A stretch of DNA of 64,000 nucleotides from the NCBI GenBank assembly GCA_002483145.1, contig DLHJ01000004.1, positions 124,001 through 188,000 on the forward strand, given 5' to 3'. Position numbers and translations under genes: made by a program. The notes beneath the pieces were generated by a model. That model was not told where the DNA came from. It ran no database searches and saw only the letters and a program-made list of their open reading frames with translations. This document shows, piece after piece, positions 7,997 to 17,079 of the stretch. Each line of letters starts with the position of its first letter. Within the stretch, counting starts at the first letter, position 1. Source of the stretch: Cellvibrio sp. UBA7671 (GTDB taxonomy: Bacteria > Pseudomonadota > Gammaproteobacteria > Pseudomonadales > Cellvibrionaceae).

Positions 7997-10213
7997 TCAC
8001 TTCAACACACGGCTCGAACTAGCAGGATGCCATGGTTCTGGTACATAGCGCGTGCGCGCCAGGATTTTGTAATAGTCCAGATCGTGTTTCGGTTTTTCGT
8101 ATCCCGCAGGAATTGGTTTGCCCGAAAAGGTTTGGAAATAGAGTACGCAGGAATCCCGCCAGATAACCGCGTCGCGCTCCTGCACAATCAACAGCGCTTT
8201 AATTTGCTCGAAACGCTCTGCATCCACATAAGCTTCTAACTTATCCCAATCGCGCTGCATGCTGCGCACTTGCTCCACGCCTTCATAATATTTGTGCACC
8301 AGCTCGTCCCATAAAATGCGGCCAGATTTCATTTTGTGATCCCAACTCACATGATGGAACCACAGCATCATATCTTCCGGCACTGCATTTATATCACCAT
8401 ACATTTTCGCCAACGGTGCAGGATATTGCGCAATCGCATTGGAGCCGGTTTTAGTGCGATTAAAACCAATACCGTCTTTTGCGGCGCGGTGATAATAAAT
8501 TGCAGTCCAATCAGGACGCTCTAGATTTGAAGTCCAAGGCGCTGGGCCGTAGTGGTCGCCTTGCGAATACAAATGAGTAAGCCCTAACGGCGAGCGATAA
8601 TTCACTCCTGCTTCACGCGAGATCATCATCATATCTTTAACAGGATCGATAAATTTTTGCTCGTTAGAAAAGGTCATGCGCAACCATTCTTCTGCGGCGG
8701 ATTCAGCGGAAATATTATGATCCCACGCCATGCGCCCAAACGCGTACCAGCTGGATTGCACGAACGGATGACCCGTCCAATTGCGGTCAGTACCGGGATT
8801 AATTACCGCAGCCATGCCGGTGCGCTTGGTGTTAAATACTTTCCCTTCCAAAATATTGCCGATGGTTGAGCCTTCACCTTTTACATAGGTTTCGGTGCGC
8901 AACGATTCTTCAAACAATGGGCCTTGATAAGCAAGGTGTGTGGCAAAACCAAAATATTCTTGTGTGACCTGGAATTCCATCATCATGTTGGTTTTTTCCA
9001 TCGCGGAAAATAATGCGGAATAAGGTTCGCGCGGTTGGAAATCGATGGGGCCATTTTTGACTTGCAGGATGACGTTATCCGCAAATTTTCCATCGAGCGG
9101 TTTAAATTCATCGTAAGACCCGCGAAAGCGGTCGCCGATATCCGGGCTGTAAACAAACGCACGCCAAAACACTACACCGCCATAAGGTTTCAATGCAGCG
9201 GCGAGCATATTTGCACCGTCGGCGTGATTGCGGCCGTAATCCTGCGGGCCTGGCTGACCTTCGGAATTGGCTTTTACCAAATAGCCGCCAAAATCCGGAA
9301 TATATTCATAAACTTTTTTGGTGCGGTCTTTCCACCATTGTTGCACGCGTGGATCGAGCGGGTCCGCTAAATCCAAATCGCCAAAGGCGCGCGGCGAATT
9401 GTAATTGATCGATAAATAAACCTTGATGCCGTAAGGGCGAAATACGTCAGCAAGCGCCGCAATTTTTTGCAAAAACTGGTCGCTCAATACACGCGGATCG
9501 GCATTCACATTATTCAGCACTGTGCCGTTGATCCCGAGCGATGCATTGATGCGCGCATAATCAACATAACGTTGGGATTTATGCTCAGGCAGCGTGCCCC
9601 AGTCCCATAGCGACAAACCGGCATAACCGCGTTCAACTACACGGTTTAAATTATCCCAATGATTGATGACGCGATGCTGTAATTTGGGAGCGCTGGCAAT
9701 GGAAATATTAGCGAGCGATTGCTGGGTTTGAATCAAACGCAGCAAATGAAAACTACCGTAAAGCACACCCACATCCGAATTTGCGGCGATAACGGTGACC
9801 GGGCGTTTATTGATGCGGGTCCGCTCAATTAAATAGCCTTCATCACCTACTGCAACCAAGCGCTCACCTAACTGCAGCGACGCAATAAGTGGAGAAGTGG
9901 CAGGCGTACCCACTACCAAGGTCTTTTTGGACAAATTTTTATTAGTGATAGCGACAGGTTTATCCAACAAACCACTTAACCCGCGCTCTAGCTCAGCGGC
10001 TGCTACACTCAAACCGGGTGTATCACCTTCAACCAGAATCTGGGTGAACTGCTGCTGATAGATTTTGCGCAATGTCTTGTCTGCCACTGGCTGATAACGC
10101 AACCACATGTCATAACCATCTTCAGCGTTGCTGACTTGTGCAGCTCCAGCAAGAAAAAACACCCATAAAATGAATAGATTGGTAAAGAATCGTCTGGACA
10201 CCTGTAACTCCAC
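7997..10213 (-). CDS. GH67 alpha-glucuronidase
   Basis: A 738-residue enzyme with a signal peptide ending near SNA (about residue 30), so probably exported. It removes 4-O-methyl-glucuronic acid from the ends of xylo-oligosaccharides. All three catalytic acids of Cellvibrio japonicus GlcA67A (E292, D365, E393 in its mature numbering) fall at a constant offset of 26: E318 in [10 protein letters not shown]391 in GPIDFQP and E419 in TQEYFG. Length and domain order (GH67 N, middle and C domains) are complete. It is divergent from the solute-binding and xylanase genes, with a UxuR-like palindrome in between. Confidence 0.95.
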   Translation of the reverse strand: MELQVSRRFFTNLFILWVFFLAGAAQVSNAEDGYDMWLRYQPVADKTLRKIYQQQFTQILVEGDTPGLSVAAAELERGLSGLLDKPVAITNKNLSKKTLVVGTPATSPLIASLQLGERLVAVGDEGYLIERTRINKRPVTVIAANSDVGVLYGSFHLLRLIQTQQSLANISIASAPKLQHRVINHWDNLNRVVERGYAGLSLWDWGTLPEHKSQRYVDYARINASLGINGTVLNNVNADPRVLSDQFLQKIAALADVFRPYGIKVYLSINYNSPRAFGDLDLADPLDPRVQQWWKDRTKKVYEYIPDFGGYLVKANSEGQPGPQDYGRNHADGANMLAAALKPYGGVVFWRAFVYSPDIGDRFRGSYDEFKPLDGKFADNVILQVKNGPIDFQPREPYSALFSAMEKTNMMMEFQVTQEYFGFATHLAYQGPLFEESLRTETYVKGEGSTIGNILEGKVFNTKRTGMAAVINPGTDRNWTGHPFVQSSWYAFGRMAWDHNISAESAAEEWLRMTFSNEQKFIDPVKDMMMISREAGVNYRSPLGLTHLYSQGDHYGPAPWTSNLERPDWTAIYYHRAAKDGIGFNRTKTGSNAIAQYPAPLAKMYGDINAVPEDMMLWFHHVSWDHKMKSGRILWDELVHKYYEGVEQVRSMQRDWDKLEAYVDAERFEQIKALLIVQERDAVIWRDSCVLYFQTFSGKPIPAGYEKPKHDLDYYKILARTRYVPEPWHPASSSRVLK

Positions 10214-10263
10214 ATGGATTATTCTTAAATAACTGCTATCTTATAGTCACAACAAATATAACA

Positions 10264-10275
10264 CTGGTATACAAG
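10264..10275. promoter_or_regulatory. putative UxuR/ExuR-type operator
   Basis: CTGGTATACAAG shares the GGTATAC core of the GntR-family hexuronate regulator palindrome TTGGTATACCAA, with one arm imperfect. It lies in the 145-base divergent region between the alpha-glucuronidase and the solute-binding/xylanase genes, where a glucuronate-responsive switch would make sense. No regulator gene is nearby. Confidence 0.35.
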
Positions 10276-10358
10276 AACACAACTTAATAAATGTAAAGGA
10301 TCGCACCGTTTCCAATAACACTAAAATCATCCTTAACACTCTTTATTTCGGTCAAAAA

Positions 10359-11276
10359 ATGATAAAAATTCTTTCTTTATGCCTTATTTCTCTCGTTGGT
10401 ATCCACTCCTTTGCCGCAGAACAAACTATCCGCGTAAACGATTTTAGCGACCCCAACGCCGCCTATGCGATCAAAATGCTAAGGCTCGCAATCGCCCACA
10501 GCGATAACCCCAATTACAAAATAGATGTGATTAAAGAAGACTTCACTCAGGCACGCGTCAATGAAGAGGTGCGCACTGGCGGCCTATTGGATTTGTGCTG
10601 GGCATCGTCTGATGCAGAAATTGAATCACAGTTGCGCCCAATTCGCATCCCACTCTTTAAAGGTCTGTTGGGTTATCGCATTTTTATTATCAATAAAAAT
10701 AATCAAGCCAAATTTGATCAAGTCAAAACACTGGATGATTTAAAGAAACTTACTATTGGCCAAGGCCGCACTTGGGCGGACGGTCGCATACTGGAAGCCA
10801 ATGGGTTTAACGTCATCAAAACGAATAAATACCCGAGTTTATTTTACATGGTTGAAGGTGGCCGCTTTGATGGCTTCCCGCGCGGTGTGCACGAACCCTT
10901 TGGTGAGCTTGAGGCGCGCCCCACCATGGACTTGACGGTTGAAAAAAATTTAATGGTCTACTACCAAATGCCATTTTATTTATTTGTATCACCCAGCAAC
11001 CAAACACTGGCGAAAGATTTGGAAACCGGTTTTGAACGTGCGATTGCTAATGGCGAATTCGATAAAGTCTTTTATGGTGACAAATCTATTCAGGATGTGC
11101 TGCAAAAAGCGAATATGAAGAATCGCAAACTATTTAAATTGGAAAATCCCCTCCTATCAAAAGAAACACCCATTGAACGTAAAGAGCTCTGGTTTGATCC
11201 GCAAACAATACCCGATAACACCAGTCAGACATCCAGCAATAACGCTGCCACCAATCAAATTACCAGCATTGAATAA
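10359..11276 (+). CDS. periplasmic solute-binding-like protein (transporter family 3 fold)
   Basis: 305 residues with a cleavable signal peptide (MIKILSLCLISLVGIHSFAA) and a type II periplasmic binding-protein pattern: an N-terminal EQTIRVNDFSDPN strand, a middle KTLDDLKKLTIGQGRTW lobe switch and a C-terminal helix-rich lobe. The last 30 residues are a Ser/Asn/Thr-rich tail. No permease or ATPase gene is adjacent, so it may be a ligand sensor or an orphan binding protein and not part of a transporter. It is 24 bases upstream of the GH10 xylanase gene and probably cotranscribed with it. Confidence 0.7.
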   Translation: MIKILSLCLISLVGIHSFAAEQTIRVNDFSDPNAAYAIKMLRLAIAHSDNPNYKIDVIKEDFTQARVNEEVRTGGLLDLCWASSDAEIESQLRPIRIPLFKGLLGYRIFIINKNNQAKFDQVKTLDDLKKLTIGQGRTWADGRILEANGFNVIKTNKYPSLFYMVEGGRFDGFPRGVHEPFGELEARPTMDLTVEKNLMVYYQMPFYLFVSPSNQTLAKDLETGFERAIANGEFDKVFYGDKSIQDVLQKANMKNRKLFKLENPLLSKETPIERKELWFDPQTIPDNTSQTSSNNAATNQITSIE

Positions 11277-11300
11277 TCAACTGATATAAGAGGACAAAAT

Positions 11301-12437
11301 ATGAATATTTCACGTAGAGGATTGTTAGCCATGAGCGGTGCCACAGCGGCACTGATTGCCAGCGCTAAATTGCAGGCGGCAGAAAAAGCAGCGGCAGCAA
11401 CCGGTTTGAAAGAAGCCTACAAAGACGACTTTCTAATTGGCGCAGCTTTAAGCGCTTCCATTATCAAACAGCAAGATCCAGCCTTGGTCGCGTTGATCAC
11501 CAAAGAATTTAATTCAATCACACCTGAAAACTGCCAGAAGTGGGGCGAAATTCGCAACGAAGATGGCAGTTGGAAATGGGAAGACAGCGATGCAATTATC
11601 AACTTTGGCAGCAAACACAAAATGCATATGGTTGGGCATACGTTAGGTTGGCACAGTCAAATTCCCGAAAGCGTTTTTAAAAATAAAGACGGCAGCTATA
11701 TCTCAAAAGAAGCGCTGGCGAAAAAACAAAAGGAACATATCACCACCCTGGTTGACCGTTACAAAGGCAAGATTGCCGCATGGGATGTGGTTAATGAGGC
11801 CATGGGCGATGACAATAAAATGCGCACCAGCCACTGGTATAACATCATGGGCGATGATTTTCTCGTGAATGCATTTAATCTTGCCCACGAGACCGACCCC
11901 AAAGCGCACTTGATGTACAACGATTACAACAATGAGCAAGAAGGGAAACGCAACGCTACTATTGAGATGCTGAAACGTTTGCAAAAACGCAAAGCTCCTA
12001 TTCATGGTTTGGGCATGCAAGCACATGTTGGCATTGCGTCAGATATGAAAAATTTTGAAGACAGTATCATCGCCTATTCAGAATTGGGCTTGCGCATTCA
12101 TTTGACTGAACTGGATATCGATGTATTGCCATCGGTGTGGAATTTACCCGTTGCAGAAATTTCTACCCGCTTTGAATACAAACCCGAGCGCGACCCTTAC
12201 ATCAAAGGTCTGCCGAAAGAAATCGATGAACAGCTGGCGAAAGCTTACGAAACTCTGTTCAAAATTTTAATCAAGCACAAAGATAAAGTGGATCGCGTTA
12301 CCTTCTGGGGCGTCAGTGATGATGCCAGCTGGTTAAATGGCTTCCCTATTCCCGGCCGCACTAACTATCCATTGCTGTTCGACCGCAACAAGCAACCGAA
12401 AAGCGCTTATTTCCGTTTGCTTGATCTTAAAAAATAA
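11301..12437 (+). CDS. GH10 endo-beta-1,4-xylanase
   Basis: 378 residues consisting of one GH10 barrel with no carbohydrate-binding module. The acid/base is E166 in WDVVNEAMG and the nucleophile is E270 in HLTELDID. Substrate-binding landmarks ENCQKWG, HTLGWHSQ and MQAHVG are present. The N-terminus NISRRGLLAMSG followed by a hydrophobic stretch is a twin-arginine signal, unusual for a xylanase. A small single-module enzyme with this export route probably acts in the periplasm on xylo-oligosaccharides, in step with the divergent alpha-glucuronidase. Confidence 0.93.
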   Translation: MNISRRGLLAMSGATAALIASAKLQAAEKAAAATGLKEAYKDDFLIGAALSASIIKQQDPALVALITKEFNSITPENCQKWGEIRNEDGSWKWEDSDAIINFGSKHKMHMVGHTLGWHSQIPESVFKNKDGSYISKEALAKKQKEHITTLVDRYKGKIAAWDVVNEAMGDDNKMRTSHWYNIMGDDFLVNAFNLAHETDPKAHLMYNDYNNEQEGKRNATIEMLKRLQKRKAPIHGLGMQAHVGIASDMKNFEDSIIAYSELGLRIHLTELDIDVLPSVWNLPVAEISTRFEYKPERDPYIKGLPKEIDEQLAKAYETLFKILIKHKDKVDRVTFWGVSDDASWLNGFPIPGRTNYPLLFDRNKQPKSAYFRLLDLKK

Positions 12438-12518
12438 CTGACCCAGAGACGCGGATTGTTGTAACCCGAGTTGTGCTGTAGGCTTGCGCCAACGACAACA
12501 AGGTTTACAGCAACCCGA

Positions 12519-13469
12519 ATGCACAAAACACCTCACGCCAAACATCTTCCACCGGTTTTTCGCTGGTCGTTTTTAGGCCCGCGCTATTGGCCCACCTGGA
12601 TTCTATTAGGATTTTTACAGCTGATCGCTCATCTACCTATTCCAGTAAATATTGCACTGGGGCGTGGATTGGGTTGGTTACTCTTTCATCTTGTGCCCAG
12701 CCGTAAGCGCATCGCCGATACCAACCTGCGCCTTTGCTTTCCTGAACTAAATGACGCCGAACGCGAGCAGATGGTGCGACGTATTATCCAATCCTGCGGC
12801 ATCAGTTTTTTTGAAAGTGCGATGTCATTGTGGGGACCAGTAACGCGTTTGGTTTCATCTCACAGCATTAGCGGATTAGAACACCTACAGGCTGCGCAAG
12901 CAGCAAGCAAAGGGGTATTACTTGTTGGTTGTCATATGACGACTATGGATATCTGCGGCCGCATGCTCGCATCACATGTAAAATTTGACATCCTCTATCG
13001 TCAAGATCCCAATCCCTTGCTCGCCTATATGCTGGTGAAAGCCAGAGAAAGTTTTAATGGCGAATCGATCATCAGTGTGGAAACGCGAAAGCTAGTACGC
13101 AATCTGCGCGCCGGGCATATTGTGTGGTACGCACCGGATCAGGATTACGGAATCAAGCACAGTATTTTTGCGCCCTTTTTTGGAATTCCCGCTGCAACAG
13201 TTCCAGGTACAGCGCGCTTTGCTGCATTAGGCGATGCACAAGTCATGACATTTATGCATTATCGTGAAGCTAATGGACATTATCGAATTGAAATAAGTGC
13301 ACCACTGGAAAACTTCCCGAGTGGTGATGATTTGGTTGATAGCACACGCGTAAACCAGATAATTGAGGATATGATTCGCAAACAACCGGATCAGTATTTA
13401 TGGGTGCATAGACGGTTTAAAACGCGACCGGAGGAAGAGAAGAGCGTTTATGCAAAACATAAGAAATAA
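12519..13469 (+). CDS. lipid A biosynthesis acyltransferase family (LpxL/HtrB-like)
   Basis: 316 residues with an N-terminal membrane anchor (WILLGFLQLIAHL) and the HX4D acyltransferase motif H139-MTTM-D144 in LLVGCHMTTMD, followed by VWYAPDQDYG and a late RFKTRP. This is the LpxL/LpxM family, which adds a secondary acyl chain to Kdo-lipid A at the inner membrane. Which chain it transfers cannot be told. An ATG 48 bases inside the longest frame (which begins with TTG) was chosen; its ribosome-binding site is weak. Its place among xylan genes looks incidental. Confidence 0.85.
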   Translation: MHKTPHAKHLPPVFRWSFLGPRYWPTWILLGFLQLIAHLPIPVNIALGRGLGWLLFHLVPSRKRIADTNLRLCFPELNDAEREQMVRRIIQSCGISFFESAMSLWGPVTRLVSSHSISGLEHLQAAQAASKGVLLVGCHMTTMDICGRMLASHVKFDILYRQDPNPLLAYMLVKARESFNGESIISVETRKLVRNLRAGHIVWYAPDQDYGIKHSIFAPFFGIPAATVPGTARFAALGDAQVMTFMHYREANGHYRIEISAPLENFPSGDDLVDSTRVNQIIEDMIRKQPDQYLWVHRRFKTRPEEEKSVYAKHKK

Positions 13470-13504
13470 GGTTATGCCCAAGCCCAGCCTGAGCATAACC
13501 TTAT
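13466..13504. terminator. bidirectional terminator-like hairpin
   Basis: ATAAGGTTATGC (13466-13477) is perfectly complementary to GCATAACCTTAT (13493-13504), giving a 12-base-pair stem with a 15-base loop. It overlaps the stop of the acyltransferase gene and lies 11 bases past the stop of the convergent esterase gene, so it can end both transcripts. There is no strong T run. Confidence 0.6.
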
Positions 13505-13515
13505 AAAACATCATC

Positions 13516-14598
13516 CTACCAATTCATTTTTTGCTTGATAAACGTCGTTAATTTTTCTGCATTGGCTTTGTGTTGTGCAATGCGAGGGTGGCCACCAAAA
13601 CCCGTGTATTCAAAGAAAATGGTATCCAGTTTTGTGTCTTTATTTTCTTTTCTCATCCGCTCAACAGCAGCAGTAACATAACCTGGCCATTTTGGATTAG
13701 CGGTGGCATCCATACTACCCAGTGCACAAATAATGGGTACATTCGGATATTTAGCGCGAATACTGCGGACAAAATCGATATAGGCCTGCACACGCTGTGC
13801 ACCGCTCGGGATAGGTTGCAAACGTTTTTCGCGGTCGATCAACCAGCTGTCGTTTTGCAATAAATTGATCACCACCACATCCGGTGTCCACTGCGTAAAA
13901 TCCCACTGGGTTTTGTTATCACCCACCGCGCTTAATTGGTCATAAAACTGCGGCATGATAAACGGAAACCAACTGATCATGATGCCGATACCACTTTGCG
14001 AAATGGTGTGCAATTCCGCATTGAGATTGCGCGCGGTGATTGCACCGTAAGCCCAATAATTATTTTTTTCATTCAGCAGATGATCAACGCCATTGTCAGC
14101 GCCTTCATTGCCTGCACCTGAGGTGATCGAGTCACCATAGATCTCAATACGGCGAGTTGGGCGCGCAGGCGGTGCCAACAGTTTTGCCCCCGCATCCAGC
14201 ACCAAGCCTTTAAATGCCGTAGCGCCCTCTTCACCTTCAGTACGTTTGTAAATTTCCACACTGTGATTACCAGGCTTTAACGCAGTAGAGATCACATAGG
14301 TCTGTTCACCCTGTTTGGCCTCCAACACATAGGGGTGCTGGGTTTCACCATCAAGAAAAACATTGAAATAGTTTTTCCCAAGTTGGTCATCTAATTTAAT
14401 CGCCAGCGAGGTGCCGGTAAAATTGGCTTTAATGCTGGTACCCGCCCAGGAAATCGATGGGGCTTTTTTGTCGGCAAAGTCGATCCGGCCAGTATACAAA
14501 TACTGCTGGTTATCGGCGCTAATCGTCTGTATTGGCTCTGCCAAGGCAAGACTGGAAAAACACAGGTTGCCGAGCAGAAGGTAGTGAAGTAATTTCAT
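13516..14598 (-). CDS. CE2 family acetyl esterase
   Basis: About 360 residues: a signal peptide (MKLLHYLLLGNLCFSSLALA), an N-terminal beta-sandwich (about 35-150) and an SGNH hydrolase domain with GDSITSG, QSGIGIMISW, LLQNDSW and the catalytic His in GGHPRIAQH. This two-domain order is that of carbohydrate esterase family 2, which deacetylates xylo- and manno-oligosaccharides. The start was moved to the ATG that begins the signal peptide. It complements the alpha-glucuronidase and xylanase nearby by removing acetyl side groups. Confidence 0.9.
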   Translation of the reverse strand: MKLLHYLLLGNLCFSSLALAEPIQTISADNQQYLYTGRIDFADKKAPSISWAGTSIKANFTGTSLAIKLDDQLGKNYFNVFLDGETQHPYVLEAKQGEQTYVISTALKPGNHSVEIYKRTEGEEGATAFKGLVLDAGAKLLAPPARPTRRIEIYGDSITSGAGNEGADNGVDHLLNEKNNYWAYGAITARNLNAELHTISQSGIGIMISWFPFIMPQFYDQLSAVGDNKTQWDFTQWTPDVVVINLLQNDSWLIDREKRLQPIPSGAQRVQAYIDFVRSIRAKYPNVPIICALGSMDATANPKWPGYVTAAVERMRKENKDTKLDTIFFEYTGFGGHPRIAQHKANAEKLTTFIKQKMNW

Positions 14599-14765
14599 GG
14601 GATATCTCGCGTCAGGATTTGAGTTTGATCGAGCTGTCACTATTGTTATGGCTGATCATCTTAATGGCCAGCAATCGTAAATGCTACCAAGGCTACACAA
14701 AGAAACGTAAAACCATAGGTACGGTAGCATCACAATTGCCCACAGCATCAATTGCCCATCGATAG

Positions 14766-14927
14766 CAGGATAAAACAAGACTGTTTTTATCGCAGCGTAA
14801 GTGTGAATATACCCTTCACTATTGGACCAAGATTGATATTTTAAATAATGAAATCAAAGTGGACAATTTCAGCCGCCGTGAAGCCATGCGATTATTGAAT
14901 GGGTTGGATATCGAGTTGGTGGATTAG
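14766..14927 (+). pseudogene. possible C-terminal gene remnant
   Basis: Within the 370-base gap between the esterase and the next gene, one plus-strand frame is open from 14766 to a TAG at 14927. It has protein-like composition (YTLHYWTKIDILNNEIKVD, then FSRREAMRLLNGLDIELVD) but no ATG near its beginning, and it is preceded by a stop at 14763. It may be the tail of a lost gene or chance. The rest of the gap shows nothing recognisable. Confidence 0.25.
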
Positions 14928-14968
14928 CATTCCAATTAAATTCACTAACTCACAATAAATGATCTAAT

Positions 14969-15367
14969 TTAACCAACTGCAAAAATGGGTAAGTACAGAG
15001 ACACCATGGAGGACACAAAAAACATAAAAGACACAGCCAAGTTATATTTGCTCAATTTATACATAAACAGCGAAAAAGAATTACCAATGAAACCGCCCAC
15101 CCAAATTAGCAAAGGCGCTAAGCTCGCTATCGCAAACCATATACAAACCGGACTCAACCACACAAACAATACCGTCATCACCGGAAGCCCAGAACCAAAC
15201 TGGGTAAAAACATCAGCAAACTGAGGCACAGTTACATAAATACTACTGTAAAATGCAATAGCAATGATTACCAAAAACGTCGCCCAAGACCTATGTTTTA
15301 AGCCAACTACAACTAACCCTTTGGCAATTAATTTACTTTTAGGCGTTTCATAAACACTTTGGTTCAT
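14969..15367 (-). CDS. small inner-membrane protein
   Basis: 132 residues starting MNQSVYETPKSKL, with about three hydrophobic segments (near 30-50, 65-90 and 108-130). The stretch VPQFADVFTQFGSGLP resembles the VPKF-x-FG-x-LP segment preceding a membrane helix in type II secretion GspF proteins. It is far shorter than GspF and lies outside any secretion cluster. No function can be assigned. A 56-codon gene ends 26 bases upstream on the same strand and is probably cotranscribed. Confidence 0.6.
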   Translation of the reverse strand: MNQSVYETPKSKLIAKGLVVVGLKHRSWATFLVIIAIAFYSSIYVTVPQFADVFTQFGSGLPVMTVLFVWLSPVCIWFAIASLAPLLIWVGGFIGNSFSLFMYKLSKYNLAVSFMFFVSSMVSLYLPIFAVG

Positions 15368-15393
15368 ATTTATTCCTTAATTTTGTTTTTACG

Positions 15394-15564
15394 TTAATTA
15401 CTTCTGCGCAACAACAAAGCAATAATCGTCAGCCTGATTTCCATAACTTTCCATGATTTGCTTAATTCTTCCTGATGCCATATCGACAGCAAGTTGAGAA
15501 CTTCAGGATCTGCACACCGGGTTGCATCGTAATCAAATCCAATTTCATTATATATTGCGCTCAT
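15394..15564 (-). CDS. 56-residue small protein, newly noted
   Basis: A complete short frame from ATG at 15564 to TAA at 15394. The product begins MSAIYNEIGFDYDATRC, has SIWHQEELSKSWKVMEIR in its middle and a hydrophobic LTIIALLL before the RRSN end. AAAGGA lies 5-6 bases ahead of the ATG, the best ribosome-binding site in this stretch. It sits 26 bases upstream of the 132-residue membrane protein gene on the same strand. The amphipathic end suggests membrane association. No family was recognised. It is shorter than usual gene-calling limits. Confidence 0.6.
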   Translation of the reverse strand: MSAIYNEIGFDYDATRCADPEVLNLLSIWHQEELSKSWKVMEIRLTIIALLLRRSN

Positions 15565-15698
15565 AGTTCCTTTCTGACAAAAAAATTAAAGACCAGACCT
15601 TTTCAACAACGCGCCACAAAGACCACATGTCCACCACTGGTATTCGAAGGATCATCACCTGTTAATTGCTTGATTTTTGATTCAAATATCACAACCAA

Positions 15699-17075
15699 TC
15701 AGCCTTTAAAAAAACCCAAATCCAAATCATTAAACCGCGCCAAATTGGGAAATACATCGGCAAAACTTCCCGCAGGTAGACCATACCAACTGGCGAGGGT
15801 TGCCGCATATTGATCCATACCGGTGGTGGGAATAATACGGCCTTCGCCAATATCGTCATTACCGCCAATAATTAATTCAGGGAATTGACCATAAACATTA
15901 CCGCCATTCACAGCGCCACCCATTATCATTTGATGACTGCCCCAACCATGATCAGTGCCGTCGCCATTGCTGGTGAGTGTGCGACCAAAATCGGAGGTGG
16001 TAAACGTAGTAACTTGGTCAGCGATACCTAGTTCGACTGTAGCTTTATAAAATGCATCCAAAGCTGCACTTAATTGTGCGAGTAAAATATCGTGGCGACG
16101 CAGTTGATCACCATGGGTGTCAAAATCGCCCATGCCGATAAAAAAGGTTTGGCGGGTTACTTGTAAGCTGCTGCGCGCCGAGAGCATTTGCGCCACCATT
16201 TTTAAATTGGCCGCGAGCGGATTGCCTGTAGGGAAAACAGTTTGCAAGGGTACCTGCGCATCCAATGCGGTTTTTACCTCACCGGCCAGATCCCACGCAA
16301 GAGTTTGGGTGCGTGCGTATTCGCGCTGGAAAATATTCTCTTGCTGCTGCGCCAGCAACGCCTGATAAATTTGGATGCGGCTTAGCTCGCGGGCATCGCT
16401 GGTTTTTTTATTGAAATTATCCAGCTCTTTAATACCTGCAGAATCGATGGAATAAGGTACTACGCTATCACCACTCTGCCAAATATTTGAGCCACTGAGC
16501 GAAATATTCATCGAGAGTTTTTTGTTGATATTCATCGACTGCATCGCATCTGCCGCACGCCCTGCCCAACCATTACGACGAGTACTTGATTGCAAACTTT
16601 GCAAAAAAGTTTGCTGGTCATTGTGTGAAAATAGTTGCGGCGGCAGGAGGGATTTATTGCCTTGATAATTAGCTTTGCTTACAGGCTCAACCAAAGCGCC
16701 GACATTGGTTAACAACGCCAATTTGCCTGAGTTAAATAATTGTTGCGCATGGGACATGTTGGGATGAAAACCCAATGTCACATCTGCACCATTCTGATTG
16801 GACAATGATAATAGAGTATCTTTTTCTATCGCCAGTGTTTGGCGCGAGGTTTTATAAGCAGCGTATTCAGCATCGCCCAGTGGGACAAGCATATTAAACG
16901 CGTCATTACCACCGAATAAAAAAATGCATACCAGCGCTTTGTAGGAGTCATCGGGGCGCACTAACGCATTGGCGAGTTGCAAACCTGCAGTAGTTGTATA
17001 AGCGGTACTGGTACCGAGTGCTATACCTGCAGCTTGTTTTAAAAAATGACGACGATTGTGCGTAATATTTTTCAT
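15699..17075 (-). CDS. DUF1501 family secreted protein
   Basis: 458 residues with a twin-arginine signal (NRRHFLKQAAGIALG), then FLFGGNDAFNMLVPLG, and late GMGDFDTHGDQ, TTSDFGRTLTSNGDGTDHGWG and HQMIMGGAVNGG. These metal-ligand-like Asp/His motifs recall the alkaline phosphatase superfamily to which DUF1501 belongs. The gene follows the DUF1800 gene by 4 bases on the same strand. DUF1800 and DUF1501 genes are commonly paired in bacteria, suggesting one extracytoplasmic system of unknown function. The length is normal. Confidence 0.85.
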   Translation of the reverse strand: MKNITHNRRHFLKQAAGIALGTSTAYTTTAGLQLANALVRPDDSYKALVCIFLFGGNDAFNMLVPLGDAEYAAYKTSRQTLAIEKDTLLSLSNQNGADVTLGFHPNMSHAQQLFNSGKLALLTNVGALVEPVSKANYQGNKSLLPPQLFSHNDQQTFLQSLQSSTRRNGWAGRAADAMQSMNINKKLSMNISLSGSNIWQSGDSVVPYSIDSAGIKELDNFNKKTSDARELSRIQIYQALLAQQQENIFQREYARTQTLAWDLAGEVKTALDAQVPLQTVFPTGNPLAANLKMVAQMLSARSSLQVTRQTFFIGMGDFDTHGDQLRRHDILLAQLSAALDAFYKATVELGIADQVTTFTTSDFGRTLTSNGDGTDHGWGSHQMIMGGAVNGGNVYGQFPELIIGGNDDIGEGRIIPTTGMDQYAATLASWYGLPAGSFADVFPNLARFNDLDLGFFKG

Positions 17076-17079
17076 GGAA

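Noticed and set aside
14969-15367. Type II secretion GspF fragment
   Set aside because: Only one short GspF-like segment is present in a 132-residue protein with a complete start and no secretion genes nearby.
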